DNA of 7,012 bases from Pseudomonadota bacterium (GCA_029777935.1 JAKORH010000308.1:1-7012), one strand, 5' to 3'. Counted from the first letter of the stretch, positions 1-6,085 are shown. A program made the numbers and translations. The notes: generated by a model from the sequence alone, not told the origin.

Positions 1-728
1 CCGGCGATGTTGCCCTTGGTCGGCTGCGAGTCGGACAGGTCCGAGGTCTTGTGGCGGTTGATCACGTCCTGGTAGCGATCGAACATGAACATGAAGCGGC
101 TGCGCACCGCGTCGCTGGCGCAGCGCGCGGCGACGATGTGCTCGCCGCCGGTCAGCTCCGTCGTCTCGCCGAAGCACAGGGTGTTGCCGAGCGCGTGCAG
201 CTTGTCGAACGCGTTGCCGACCGTCGGGTTGGACCCGCAGCCGCTCGTGGTGTCGCTTTCGCCGCACTTGGTCGACACCCACAGGTCGCGGATATTGCAC
301 GGCTCGCGCTGCCGCTCGCTCGCCCACTGCACGTATTCGCGCGCGGCCTTGCTCGCGCGCATGATCGTGTCGTGGTCGCCGTGCAGCTCGATGCCGAAGC
401 CGGTGACCGGCTTGCCGGTGGCGGCGATGCCCTCGACGACCTTCTGTGTCCAGCTTTCCTCGATGCCGATCACGACCACCGCCGCGACGTTCGGATTGCA
501 GCCGGCGCCGATCAGCGTGCGGAAATGCAGCTCGAGATCGGCGCCGAACTGCAGCCGGCCATAGGGGTGCGGGATCGCCAGCGCGCCCTTGATGTTGTGC
601 GCCACCGCCTCGGCCGCCGCGTTCGACAAGTCGTCGAGCGGCAGGACGATCACGTGATTGCGCACGCCGACGCGGCCGTTCTCGCGCCGGTAGCCGAGGA
701 AGATGCTGTCCCTGCTTATCCCTGCCAT
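1..728 (-). CDS. suyB: UxaA-family lyase large subunit, probable (2R)-sulfolactate sulfo-lyase subunit beta (partial, C-terminus off window)
   Basis: The probable reaction is desulfonation of (R)-3-sulfolactate to pyruvate and sulfite, in the cytoplasm, together with the small subunit encoded just upstream. I translated 242 residues from the minus strand; the gene runs off the left edge. Visible family features are the N-terminal [13 protein letters not shown] block (residues 12-24), a CNPN segment (77-80), the Cys-rich [13 protein letters not shown] stretch (153-165) and [11 protein letters not shown] (187-197), where UxaA-family members place metal and substrate ligands. The start is the ATG at 728, with a GGGAG ribosome site at 735-739 six bases before it. 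A competing ATG at 731-733 is out of frame and stops after five codons. The gene follows the small-subunit stop by 12 bases, so the two form an operon. Altronate or galactarate dehydratase are the alternatives. I prefer SuyB because the sequence matches what I remember of SuyB and because of the split subunits, but no other sulfonate gene is in view. Confidence 0.7.
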   Translation of the reverse strand, partial: MAGISRDSIFLGYRRENGRVGVRNHVIVLPLDDLSNAAAEAVAHNIKGALAIPHPYGRLQFGADLELHFRTLIGAGCNPNVAAVVVIGIEESWTQKVVEGIAATGKPVTGFGIELHGDHDTIMRASKAAREYVQWASERQREPCNIRDLWVSTKCGESDTTSGCGSNPTVGNAFDKLHALGNTLCFGETTELTGGEHIVAARCASDAVRSRFMFMFDRYQDVINRHKTSDLSDSQPTKGNIA

Positions 729-740
729 CGCATGCTCCCG

Positions 741-1022
741 TTACCAGCGCTTGGTCTTGATGTTGTGCACATGCGCATGCTCGCCGGCCCGGATCGGCGC
801 GACCACGCGGCCCATGTCGATGCCGTACTTCAGCACGGTATCGCCGGGCTGCATGTCCGTGAGCGCGATCTTGTGGCCGATCGGGATGTCCTGGCGCGCC
901 TGCACCGTCATCGTCCTGTCTTCATCCATGATCCAGCCGTTGAGCGTCATGCCGGCCTTCACGCCTTCGATCACGACGACCGCGACCGTGTCCTGCGCGT
1001 CGTGCAGCACGAAATGAATCAT
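741..1022 (-). CDS. suyA: UxaA-family SAF-domain small subunit, probable (2R)-sulfolactate sulfo-lyase subunit alpha
   Basis: This 93-residue protein is essentially one SAF domain, the small domain that UxaA-type lyases carry either fused to the large domain or as a separate chain. Diagnostic stretches are IPIGHKIAL (46-54), the YG-x3-GR segment (66-72) and the C-terminal GEHAHVHNIKTKRW (80-93), a conserved ending of the family. The length fits separate small subunits of this family. The start ATG is at 1022, with a strong GGGAGG ribosome site at 1027-1032 and a five-base spacer. It is the first gene of the minus-strand operon, with the large subunit 12 bases downstream. The protein alone cannot fix the substrate. 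The sulfolactate call rests on the pair of subunits and remains an inference; altronate dehydratase small subunit is the main alternative. Confidence 0.72.
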   Translation of the reverse strand: MIHFVLHDAQDTVAVVVIEGVKAGMTLNGWIMDEDRTMTVQARQDIPIGHKIALTDMQPGDTVLKYGIDMGRVVAPIRAGEHAHVHNIKTKRW

Positions 1023-1045
1023 TCGGACCTCCCGTCGACGCGATC

Positions 1046-1074
1046 ACTGTAGGCAGCGCCCGGCAACCTGTCAA
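1046..1074 (-). promoter_or_regulatory. Predicted sigma-70 promoter of the sulfo-lyase operon
   Basis: On the minus strand there is a perfect TTGACA -35 box (plus-strand 1069-1074), exactly 17 bases, then TACAGT as the -10 box (1046-1051, four of six consensus bases). Transcription would start near 1039, leaving a short leader that includes the GGGAGG ribosome site. This is the best promoter match in the window and fits the only intergenic gap between the divergent genes. Confidence 0.6.
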
Positions 1075-1075
1075 A

Positions 1076-1095
1076 CAAGTCATATGAATCACTTG
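1076..1095. promoter_or_regulatory. Candidate operator palindrome between the divergent genes
   Basis: The arms CAAGT and ACTTG, each followed inward by one unpaired base and then AT/AT, make a 20-bp imperfect palindrome with seven of ten paired positions. It lies one base upstream of the -35 box of the sulfo-lyase promoter and overlaps the proposed -35 box of the regulator promoter, so one bound dimer could affect both. It also contains the 8-bp palindrome TCATATGA (1080-1087). That the GntR-type regulator next door binds here is an inference. Confidence 0.4.
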
Positions 1096-1122
1096 CATGA
1101 CGGGCCGGACGGCGGCGACAAT
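1093..1122 (+). promoter_or_regulatory. Weak predicted promoter of the GntR-type regulator
   Basis: TTGCAT (1093-1098), an 18-base spacer and GACAAT (1117-1122) resemble -35 and -10 boxes, with three and four consensus matches. The ATG at 1129 lies six bases after the -10 box, where transcription would be expected to begin, so the message may be leaderless. The -35 box overlaps the candidate operator, which would allow autoregulation. Confidence 0.3.
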
Positions 1123-1128
1123 CGCGGC

Positions 1129-1932
1129 ATGCCGACCGCCGCCGTCGCGCGCCCGCCCATCCGCCCCGCGGCACGCCGCGCGGCCGCGTTCCGGGCCATC
1201 GCACCCGAGGCGGCCGACATGCCGCTGTACCGCGTGGTCAAGCGCGCGCTGCTGCAGGCGATCGAGGACGGCAGCTATCCGCCCGGTGCGGCGCTGCCGA
1301 ACGAGGCGGCGCTGGCGGCCGGCTTCGGTGTGTCGATCGGCACGCTGCGGCACGCGGTCGACGAGCTGGCAGCCGACCACATCGTGGTGCGGCGGCAGGG
1401 GCGGGGAACGTTCGTCGCCAGCCACAATGCCGACCGCTTCGTATTCCAGTTCTTCCATGTCGAGCGCGCCGACGGGCTGCGCGAGGCGCCGACGGTCGAA
1501 CTGCTGTCGTTCCAACGCGCGCGGCTCGACGACGACGCCGCGCAGGCGCTCGGCACGCGCGCCGGCGAGCCGTGCTTCGCGATCGAGACGCGCCTCGCGC
1601 TTCAGGGCCGCGCCGTCGTCTACGATCGCATCGCGATCGCGGCGACGCTGTTCCGCGGGCTGACCGAGAGGCGCTTTCGCGAGCGACCGAGCACGATCTA
1701 CCGCCTGTACCAGACCGAGTTCAGCATCACGGTGGTGCGCGCGCACGAGCGGCTGCGCGCGGTCGTGGCCGACCGGGCGGCCGCGCGCGTGCTCGGCGTG
1801 CCGGCCGGCAGCCCGGTGCTCCAGTTGCGACGCAGGGCGTTGACCTTCGGCGACAAGCCGGTCGAATACCGCGTCTCGACCGTCAATACCCAGCAGCACG
1901 ATTACGTGAACCTCCTGACGAGGCCGACATGA
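1129..1932 (+). CDS. GntR-family transcriptional regulator, HutC/UTRA type
   Basis: The protein is a DNA-binding repressor or activator with a small-molecule sensing domain. The winged helix-turn-helix begins at PLYRVVKRAL (residues 32-41) and continues through LPNEAALAAGFGVS and the wing RRQGRGTFV. The remainder matches a UTRA ligand-binding fold and ends in a segment containing EYRVSTVN. The start is uncertain. The ATG at 1084 lies inside the candidate operator and lacks a ribosome site. The ATG at 1129 sits six bases after a -10-like box and gives 267 residues with an Ala/Arg/Pro-rich leader. The ATG at 1219 has GAGG eight bases upstream and gives 237 residues, close to the usual family size. 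I list 1129. The divergent position suggests control of the sulfo-lyase genes, with sulfolactate or a related compound as possible ligand; both are inferences. The next gene overlaps its stop by four bases (ATGA). Confidence 0.88.
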   Translation: MPTAAVARPPIRPAARRAAAFRAIAPEAADMPLYRVVKRALLQAIEDGSYPPGAALPNEAALAAGFGVSIGTLRHAVDELAADHIVVRRQGRGTFVASHNADRFVFQFFHVERADGLREAPTVELLSFQRARLDDDAAQALGTRAGEPCFAIETRLALQGRAVVYDRIAIAATLFRGLTERRFRERPSTIYRLYQTEFSITVVRAHERLRAVVADRAAARVLGVPAGSPVLQLRRRALTFGDKPVEYRVSTVNTQQHDYVNLLTRPT

Positions 1933-2717
1933 GTGGCATCAAGCTGGCGCGCGCGCTCGAGGTGGCGCAGACCGCCGTCCGCGCCGCCGGGCGCTTCCTG
2001 CTCGACAGCCGCAAGCGCATCGGCAGCGCCGCGCTCGAGGGTCGCGCGCCGGCCGAAGTCGCGAAGGCTATCGACCGCGAGGCCGAGGCGATGATCCGCA
2101 CCCGCATCAGCGCGGTTTTCCCCGAGCACGCGTATGCCGGCGCGCAGCTCGGCGGTGCGCTCGATTCGCGGCGCGCGCAGTGGCTGATCGCCGCCATCGA
2201 CGGCGCCGACAATTTCCTGCACGGCTATCCGCAGTACGCGGTATCGCTGGCGCTGCAGCAGTTCGGCGAGCCGGTGCTCGGCGCGGTCTACGACCCGCAT
2301 CGCGACGAGCTGTTCACCGCCACGCGCGGACAGGGCACGTACTGCAACGGCGTGCGCGTGGCGTGCAGCACGCGCGCCGCGCCGCTCGACAGTCTCGCCG
2401 CGACGGTGTTCCCGCCGCCGGCCTCCGAGCGCATGCCGCAGTATCTGGCCGAGTTGGGCCGCATGGTCAAGGGCTTCGGCGGATTGCGCCGCTCGGGCGC
2501 GCCGGCGCTCGATCTGGCGTACCTGGCGTCCGGCCGCGTCGAAGCCTTCTGGGCGCACGAACTCGGCCCGTGGACCGCGGCGGCGGCGATCGTGCTGCTG
2601 AAGGAGACGGGTGCGCGCGTCGAGGCGCTCGACCGCGCCCCGCTGCTGTCGGCGAAGGCGCTGCTGGCCGCCGCGCCGGCGCTGCTGGCGCCGACACGCG
2701 CGCTGCTCGGCGGCTGA
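1929..2717 (+). CDS. Inositol monophosphatase-family protein, probable catalytically inactive pseudoenzyme
   Basis: The 262-residue length and the fold match SuhB/IMPase proteins. Compared from memory with E. coli SuhB, conserved parts include the segment around YDP (121-123) continuing through FTATRGQG (129-136), and SGAPALDLAYLASGRVEAF (189-207). The metal site is largely gone. The SuhB EE pair (Glu67) aligns with Ala72-Gln73, the first Asp of DPLDGT (Asp84) with Ala88, its Thr with Ala93, and the Asp of PWD (Asp212) with Thr216. Only the Asp87 equivalent, Asp91, remains. The reading frame is intact and codon use matches the neighbours, so the protein seems maintained, not decaying. The start is the ATG at 1929, overlapping the regulator stop, with GAGG at 1920-1923, so the two genes are probably translationally coupled. 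Phosphatase activity is unlikely. A binding or regulatory role is possible, as SuhB itself has a non-catalytic role in rRNA antitermination, but its function here is unknown. Confidence 0.88.
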   Translation: MSGIKLARALEVAQTAVRAAGRFLLDSRKRIGSAALEGRAPAEVAKAIDREAEAMIRTRISAVFPEHAYAGAQLGGALDSRRAQWLIAAIDGADNFLHGYPQYAVSLALQQFGEPVLGAVYDPHRDELFTATRGQGTYCNGVRVACSTRAAPLDSLAATVFPPPASERMPQYLAELGRMVKGFGGLRRSGAPALDLAYLASGRVEAFWAHELGPWTAAAAIVLLKETGARVEALDRAPLLSAKALLAAAPALLAPTRALLGG

Positions 2718-2740
2718 ATCGGCCCGATGCGCGTGGCCGG

Positions 2741-2746
2741 TACAAT
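2741..2746 (+). promoter_or_regulatory. Candidate -10 box before xseB
   Basis: TACAAT matches five of six bases of the sigma-70 -10 consensus and ends six bases before the xseB ATG. I find no convincing -35 box at the usual distance. There is no Shine-Dalgarno sequence between this box and the ATG, so a leaderless transcript is possible. Readthrough from the upstream gene, 35 bases away, could also feed xseB. Confidence 0.4.
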
Positions 2747-2752
2747 CGGCCG

Positions 2753-3001
2753 ATGGCCAAGGCAACTCCCAAGCCGGTCGCGGAGCTGACGTTCGAACAG
2801 GCGCTCGAGGAACTCGACGCGCTGGTGCGCCGCATGGAGTCGGGCGAGCTGTCGCTCGACGATTCGATCGCCGCCTACCGTCGCGGTGCCGAGCTGGCGA
2901 AGTTCTGCCAGGCGCGGCTCGCCGCGGCGGAGCAGGAGATCAAGAAGCTCGACGGCGAACTGCTGGTGCCGTTGAATCCGGACGAACTGCGCGGCAACTG
3001 A
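2753..3001 (+). CDS. xseB: Exodeoxyribonuclease VII small subunit
   Basis: XseB combines with the catalytic large subunit XseA (not in this window) to form exonuclease VII, which degrades single-stranded DNA to short oligonucleotides in the cytoplasm. The 82-residue length is typical. The family core runs from LTFEQALEELDALVRRMESG (12-31) through ELSLDDSIAAYRRGAEL (32-48) to the second helix ending in EIKKLDG, followed by a short charged tail. The two helices form the coiled-coil hairpin expected for this subunit. The ATG at 2753 is the first in-frame start giving the normal N-terminus. The stop shares one base with the ispA start (TGATG), so ispA translation is likely coupled to it. The order xseB-ispA-dxs is common in proteobacteria even though the nuclease has no biochemical link to isoprenoids. 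Confidence 0.95.
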   Translation: MAKATPKPVAELTFEQALEELDALVRRMESGELSLDDSIAAYRRGAELAKFCQARLAAAEQEIKKLDGELLVPLNPDELRGN

Positions 3002-3951
3002 TGCACGGTGCCGTTACGCGGGCCACCGCGGCCGATCCGGTCGCGGACGAGGACGGGAACGAGGACTTCAGCGCCTGGATCGCGCGGCACCTGGCGCGCT
3101 TCGAGCGCGCGGCCGAAGCGCAGCTGCCGCCTGCGGCGCGCGCGCCGCAGCGCCTGCACGAGGCGATGCGTTACGCGGTGCTCGGCGGCGGCAAGCGCGT
3201 GCGCCCGCTGCTCGTGTACGCCGCCGGAGAGGTCAGCGGCGCGGCGCCGGCGGCACTCGACGCGGCCGCGCTCGCAGTCGAGTACGTGCACGTGTATTCG
3301 CTGATCCACGACGACCTGCCCTGCATGGACGACGACGTGCTGCGGCGGGGACGTCCGACCGTGCACGTCGCGTTCGACGAGGCTACTGCGATGCTCGCCG
3401 GCGACGGCCTGCAGGCCGAGGCATTCAAGGTGCTGGCCGACGCCGATCTTCCCGATCGCGCGCGCGCGGCGCTGATGGGCGAGCTGGCGCACGCTGCCTC
3501 GACCGCCGGCATGTGCGGCGGGCAGGCGCTCGACCTGGCGGCGGTCGGCCGCGCGCTGACGCTGGACGAACTGGAACGCATGCACCGGATGAAGACCGGC
3601 GCGCTGCTGCTCGCCTGCGTGCGGATGGGCGCGCAGGCGGGCGGAAACGGTGCCGCGGCCGCTGCCGCGCTCGACGGCTACGGCCGCGCGATCGGTCTGG
3701 CGTTCCAGGTCATCGACGACGTGCTCGATGTCGAGGCCTCATCGCATACCCTCGGCAAGACCGCGGGCAAGGACGCGCAGCAGGGCATGCCGACTTATGT
3801 GTCTGCGCTCGGATTGAGCGGCGCCAGGGCGCTCGCCGAGAAGCTGCGCCAGCAGGCGCACGGCGCGCTCGACGCGCTGCCGGCGGCGGTCGCGGCGCAG
3901 GCGTCGCGTCTGCGACAATTGGCCGACTTCATCGTCGTGCGCTCGTCGTAG
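3001..3951 (+). CDS. ispA: Farnesyl diphosphate synthase (geranyltranstransferase)
   Basis: IspA condenses dimethylallyl and isopentenyl diphosphate to geranyl and then farnesyl diphosphate, the C15 precursor of ubiquinone side chains and of undecaprenyl phosphate. Family motifs are all present: GGGKRVRPLL (62-71), the first Asp-rich motif DDLPCMDDD (104-112) preceded by VYSLIH, LAGDGLQ (132-138), CGGQALDL (172-179), MKTGALL (197-203) and the second Asp-rich motif FQVIDDVLD (235-243) followed by GKTAGKD. The residues just before the first Asp-rich motif resemble those of short-chain bacterial FPP synthases. At 316 residues it is about 20 longer than usual because of an acidic N-terminal stretch before FSAWIARHL. 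The start overlaps the xseB stop by one base and has no good ribosome site, which suggests coupled translation. An internal start is not excluded, but no later Met precedes the conserved region before residue 56. Confidence 0.95.
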   Translation: MHGAVTRATAADPVADEDGNEDFSAWIARHLARFERAAEAQLPPAARAPQRLHEAMRYAVLGGGKRVRPLLVYAAGEVSGAAPAALDAAALAVEYVHVYSLIHDDLPCMDDDVLRRGRPTVHVAFDEATAMLAGDGLQAEAFKVLADADLPDRARAALMGELAHAASTAGMCGGQALDLAAVGRALTLDELERMHRMKTGALLLACVRMGAQAGGNGAAAAAALDGYGRAIGLAFQVIDDVLDVEASSHTLGKTAGKDAQQGMPTYVSALGLSGARALAEKLRQQAHGALDALPAAVAAQASRLRQLADFIVVRSS

Positions 3952-3953
3952 CG

Positions 3954-3969
3954 CATGGTTTCAACCATG
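3954..3969. repeat. 16-bp palindrome just after the ispA stop
   Basis: CATGGTT and AACCATG are perfect inverted arms separated by two bases, three bases after the ispA stop codon. No T-run follows, so it does not look like a standard intrinsic terminator. It might be a protein site or an mRNA end structure; the role is unknown. Confidence 0.4.
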
Positions 3970-3992
3970 AACCTGCGCGCCCCTTACTCCGG

Positions 3993-4065
3993 CCTTTTCC
4001 CCGTGATCGGGGAGAGGGAGGAACACCCACTTTCCCGCATCAGCGGGAGAGGGTTGGGGTGAGGG
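3993..4065 (+). repeat. Two tandem palindromic repeat units upstream of dxs
   Basis: Unit one (3993-4018) folds into an 11-bp stem, with two G-U pairs, around the loop TGAT. Unit two (4030-4051) has a 9-bp stem, with one G-U pair, around the loop ATCA. Both end in GGGGAGAGGG or CGGGAGAGGG, and unit two continues as TTGGGGTGAGGG to 4065. This resembles dispersed palindromic elements with CCCTCACCCC/CCCTCTCCC ends that I recall from many proteobacterial genomes. The last base is 13 bases before the dxs ATG, and the only purine-rich, ribosome-site-like sequence ahead of dxs (GAGGG, 4061-4065) belongs to the repeat. Confidence 0.65.
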
Positions 4066-4078
4066 CGGGCCGCTATCC

Positions 4079-5974
4079 ATGTCCGACCTGCTTGCCACGA
4101 TTCGCTCCCCCGCCGACCTGCGCAAGCTCGACGGCGACAAGCTCAAGCGCCTGGCCGACGAACTGCGCGCGTTCGTGCTCGACTCGGTGTCGAAGACCGG
4201 CGGCCACCTGTCTTCGAACCTCGGCACGGTCGAGCTGACGATCGCGCTGCATTACGTGTTCGACATGCCGCGCGATCGCATCGTGTGGGATGTCGGGCAC
4301 CAGACCTACCCGCACAAGATCCTGACTGGACGCCGCGAGGCGATGAAGACGCTGCGGCAGTTCGGCGGCATCGCGGGCTTTCCCCGCCGCGGTGAATCCG
4401 AGTACGACGCGTTCGGCACCGCGCATTCGTCGACTTCGATTTCGGCCGCGCTCGGCATGGCGGTCGCGGCGCGGGCGAGCGGCAACAAGCGCCACAACAT
4501 CGCCGTCATCGGCGACGGCGCGATGAGCGGCGGCATGGCGTTCGAGGCGCTGAACAACGCCGGCGTGATCGACGACATCCGGCTGCTGGTGATCCTGAAC
4601 GACAACGACATGTCGATCTCGCCGGCGGTCGGCGCGCTGAACCGGTATCTGGCGCGGCTGATGAGTGGCAGGTTCTACGCCGCCGCGCGCCAGGCGGGCA
4701 AGCAGGTGCTGAAGAACTTCCCGCCGGTGCTGGCGCTCGCCCGCCGCTTCGAGGAGCACGCCAAGGGCATGGTGGTGCCGGCCACACTGTTCGAGGAATT
4801 CGGCTTCAACTACATCGGCCCGATCGACGGCCACGACCTGGAATCGCTGATCCCCACGCTGCAGAACATCAGGCAGTTGAGCGGCCCGCAGTTCCTGCAC
4901 GTCGTCACGCGCAAGGGGCAGGGCTACAAGCTCGCCGAGGCCGACCCGGTGCTGTATCACGGTCCCGGCAAGTTCGATCCGACGCAGGGCATCCAGCCGG
5001 CCGCGCCCGGCAAGCCGACCTATACGCAGGTCTTCGGCGACTGGCTGTGCGACATGGCCGCGGTCGATACGCGGCTCGTCGGCATCACGCCGGCGATGCG
5101 CGAGGGGTCGGGCATGGTGCGTTTCGAGCAGGAGTATCCGGACCGCTACTTCGACGTCGGCATCGCCGAGCAGCACGCGGTGACGTTCGCCGCGGGGCTC
5201 GCGTGCGAGGGCATGAAGCCGGTCGTGGCGATCTATTCGACGTTCCTGCAGCGCGCCTACGACCAGTTGATCCACGACGTGGCGATCCAGAACCTGCCGG
5301 TGCTGTTCGCGATCGACCGCGGCGGGCTGGTCGGCGCCGACGGCGCCACGCATCACGGCGCGTTCGATCTGTCGTACCTGCGCTGCATCCCGAACCTGGC
5401 GGTGATCGCTCCCAGCGACGAGAACGAATGCCGGCGCCTGCTGACGACGGCATACCAGCACCATGGACCGGCTGCGGTGCGGTATCCGCGCGGCGCGGGC
5501 GTCGGCGCGACGATCGAACGCGAGCTGCACGGGCTGCCGTTCGGCAAGGGCGAGGTACGGCGCGAATGCGGCGCGCGCCCGGGCGCGCGCATCGCGATCC
5601 TCGCCTTCGGCCCGGCGCTGCATCCGGCGCTTGCAGCCGCGGTGAAGTTCGACGCGACGGTGGCCGACATGCGCTTCATCAAGCCGCTCGACCTCGAACT
5701 TGTCGAGCGCATCGCGCGCGCGCACGATGCGCTGGTGACCGTGGAGGAGAACGTGATCCACGGCGGCGCGGGCTCCGGCGTGGCCGAGGCGCTGGCGGAA
5801 CTCGGCATCGTCAATCCGATCCTGCACCTCGGGCTGCCGGACCGCTTCATCGATCACGGCGATCCGGCGCGGCTGGCCGCCAGCGTGGGGCTCGATGCGA
5901 TCGGCCTCGAGCAGTCGATCCGCATCCGCTTCGGCGACCTGCAGGCGCAGCCGCGGCTGCTGAAGTCGGCATAG
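4079..5974 (+). CDS. dxs: 1-deoxy-D-xylulose-5-phosphate synthase
   Basis: Dxs joins pyruvate and glyceraldehyde 3-phosphate, with loss of CO2, to form DXP, the first step of the MEP isoprenoid pathway and a precursor for thiamine and pyridoxal; it needs thiamine diphosphate and Mg2+. The 631-residue length is normal. Visible features are the N-terminus [33 protein letters not shown] (43-58), [16 protein letters not shown] (70-85), the ThDP/Mg2+ motif GDGAMSGG (145-152) with Asn172-Asp-Asn174, YIGPIDGHD (245-253), and the second-domain block [17 protein letters not shown] (359-375) with catalytic Glu364. [19 protein letters not shown] and the C-terminal transketolase domain follow. The start at 4079 gives the standard N-terminus. 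The nearest ribosome-site-like tract lies 13 bases upstream, inside a repeat, so initiation may be inefficient. It is separated from ispA by 127 bases but reads the same way, and the two genes act in one pathway. Confidence 0.97.
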   Translation: MSDLLATIRSPADLRKLDGDKLKRLADELRAFVLDSVSKTGGHLSSNLGTVELTIALHYVFDMPRDRIVWDVGHQTYPHKILTGRREAMKTLRQFGGIAGFPRRGESEYDAFGTAHSSTSISAALGMAVAARASGNKRHNIAVIGDGAMSGGMAFEALNNAGVIDDIRLLVILNDNDMSISPAVGALNRYLARLMSGRFYAAARQAGKQVLKNFPPVLALARRFEEHAKGMVVPATLFEEFGFNYIGPIDGHDLESLIPTLQNIRQLSGPQFLHVVTRKGQGYKLAEADPVLYHGPGKFDPTQGIQPAAPGKPTYTQVFGDWLCDMAAVDTRLVGITPAMREGSGMVRFEQEYPDRYFDVGIAEQHAVTFAAGLACEGMKPVVAIYSTFLQRAYDQLIHDVAIQNLPVLFAIDRGGLVGADGATHHGAFDLSYLRCIPNLAVIAPSDENECRRLLTTAYQHHGPAAVRYPRGAGVGATIERELHGLPFGKGEVRRECGARPGARIAILAFGPALHPALAAAVKFDATVADMRFIKPLDLELVERIARAHDALVTVEENVIHGGAGSGVAEALAELGIVNPILHLGLPDRFIDHGDPARLAASVGLDAIGLEQSIRIRFGDLQAQPRLLKSA

Positions 5975-5984
5975 GCGGGACAGG

Positions 5985-6085
5985 TCGTCGCCCCGGCGCA
6001 GAGCCTGCCCCGGCAGGCTTCAAGCCGGGGCCGGGGCCCGGTTCCGGCAGTTCAAATTAGGCCCCGGCCTGCGCCGGGGCGACGA
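5985..6085. repeat. REP-pair (BIME-like) inverted-repeat element between dxs and the amidotransferase gene
   Basis: The outer arms 5985-6001 and 6069-6085 are a perfect 17-bp inverted repeat starting TCGTCGCCCCGGC. Directly inside is a hairpin (6002-6019, arms AGCCTGCC/GGCAGGCT). A second 9-bp stem (6024-6032 with 6060-6068, GCCGGGGCC/GGCCCCGGC) stacks next to the outer stem, and CCGG-TT-CCGG (6038-6047) lies inside it. The whole could form a three-way junction. The right end alone is a REP-like hairpin (6061-6080, GCCCCGGC, loop CTGC, GCCGGGGC). The left end looks like the same unit inverted, but interrupted by the small hairpin. It starts 10 bases after the dxs stop and could act as an mRNA-end structure; there is no T-run for classical termination. 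Confidence 0.75.

Noticed and set aside
1..1022. Galactarate or altronate dehydratase as the identity of the UxaA-family pair
   Set aside because: Altronate remains possible, but the large-subunit sequence fits SuyB better as I remember it, and no hexuronate gene is visible. Kept as an alternative, not as the call.
51..1052. A 333-codon plus-strand open frame over the sulfo-lyase genes
   Set aside because: The minus strand encodes clear UxaA-family proteins with good ribosome sites; the plus-strand translation is low-complexity antisense shadow.
1084..1128. Start of the GntR-type regulator at the ATG at 1084
   Set aside because: It would put the candidate operator and promoter inside the coding region and has no ribosome site.
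1929..2717. CysQ-type 3'-phosphoadenosine-5'-phosphate phosphatase, which would link to sulfur metabolism
   Set aside because: CysQ shares the IMPase metal site, which is missing here, and the sequence resembles SuhB more closely.
1902..2765. A 287-codon minus-strand frame across the IMPase-like gene
   Set aside because: Composition is that of a GC-rich shadow frame, and the plus-strand product matches the IMPase family along its length.
2611..3000. Upstream extension of the ispA frame back into the IMPase-like gene and xseB
   Set aside because: The frame is open there only by base composition; the overlapping genes are real and the ATG at 3001 gives a normal IspA N-terminus.
3993..4065. 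Thiamine-diphosphate riboswitch ahead of dxs
   Set aside because: None of the conserved THI-box sequence is present; the structure is explained by two repeat hairpins.
4073..5857. A 594-codon open frame on the minus strand, antisense to dxs
   Set aside because: It is rich in Arg, Ala, His and Asp, as expected of the antisense frame of a GC-rich gene, and shows no recognisable domain. The sense strand is an unmistakable dxs.
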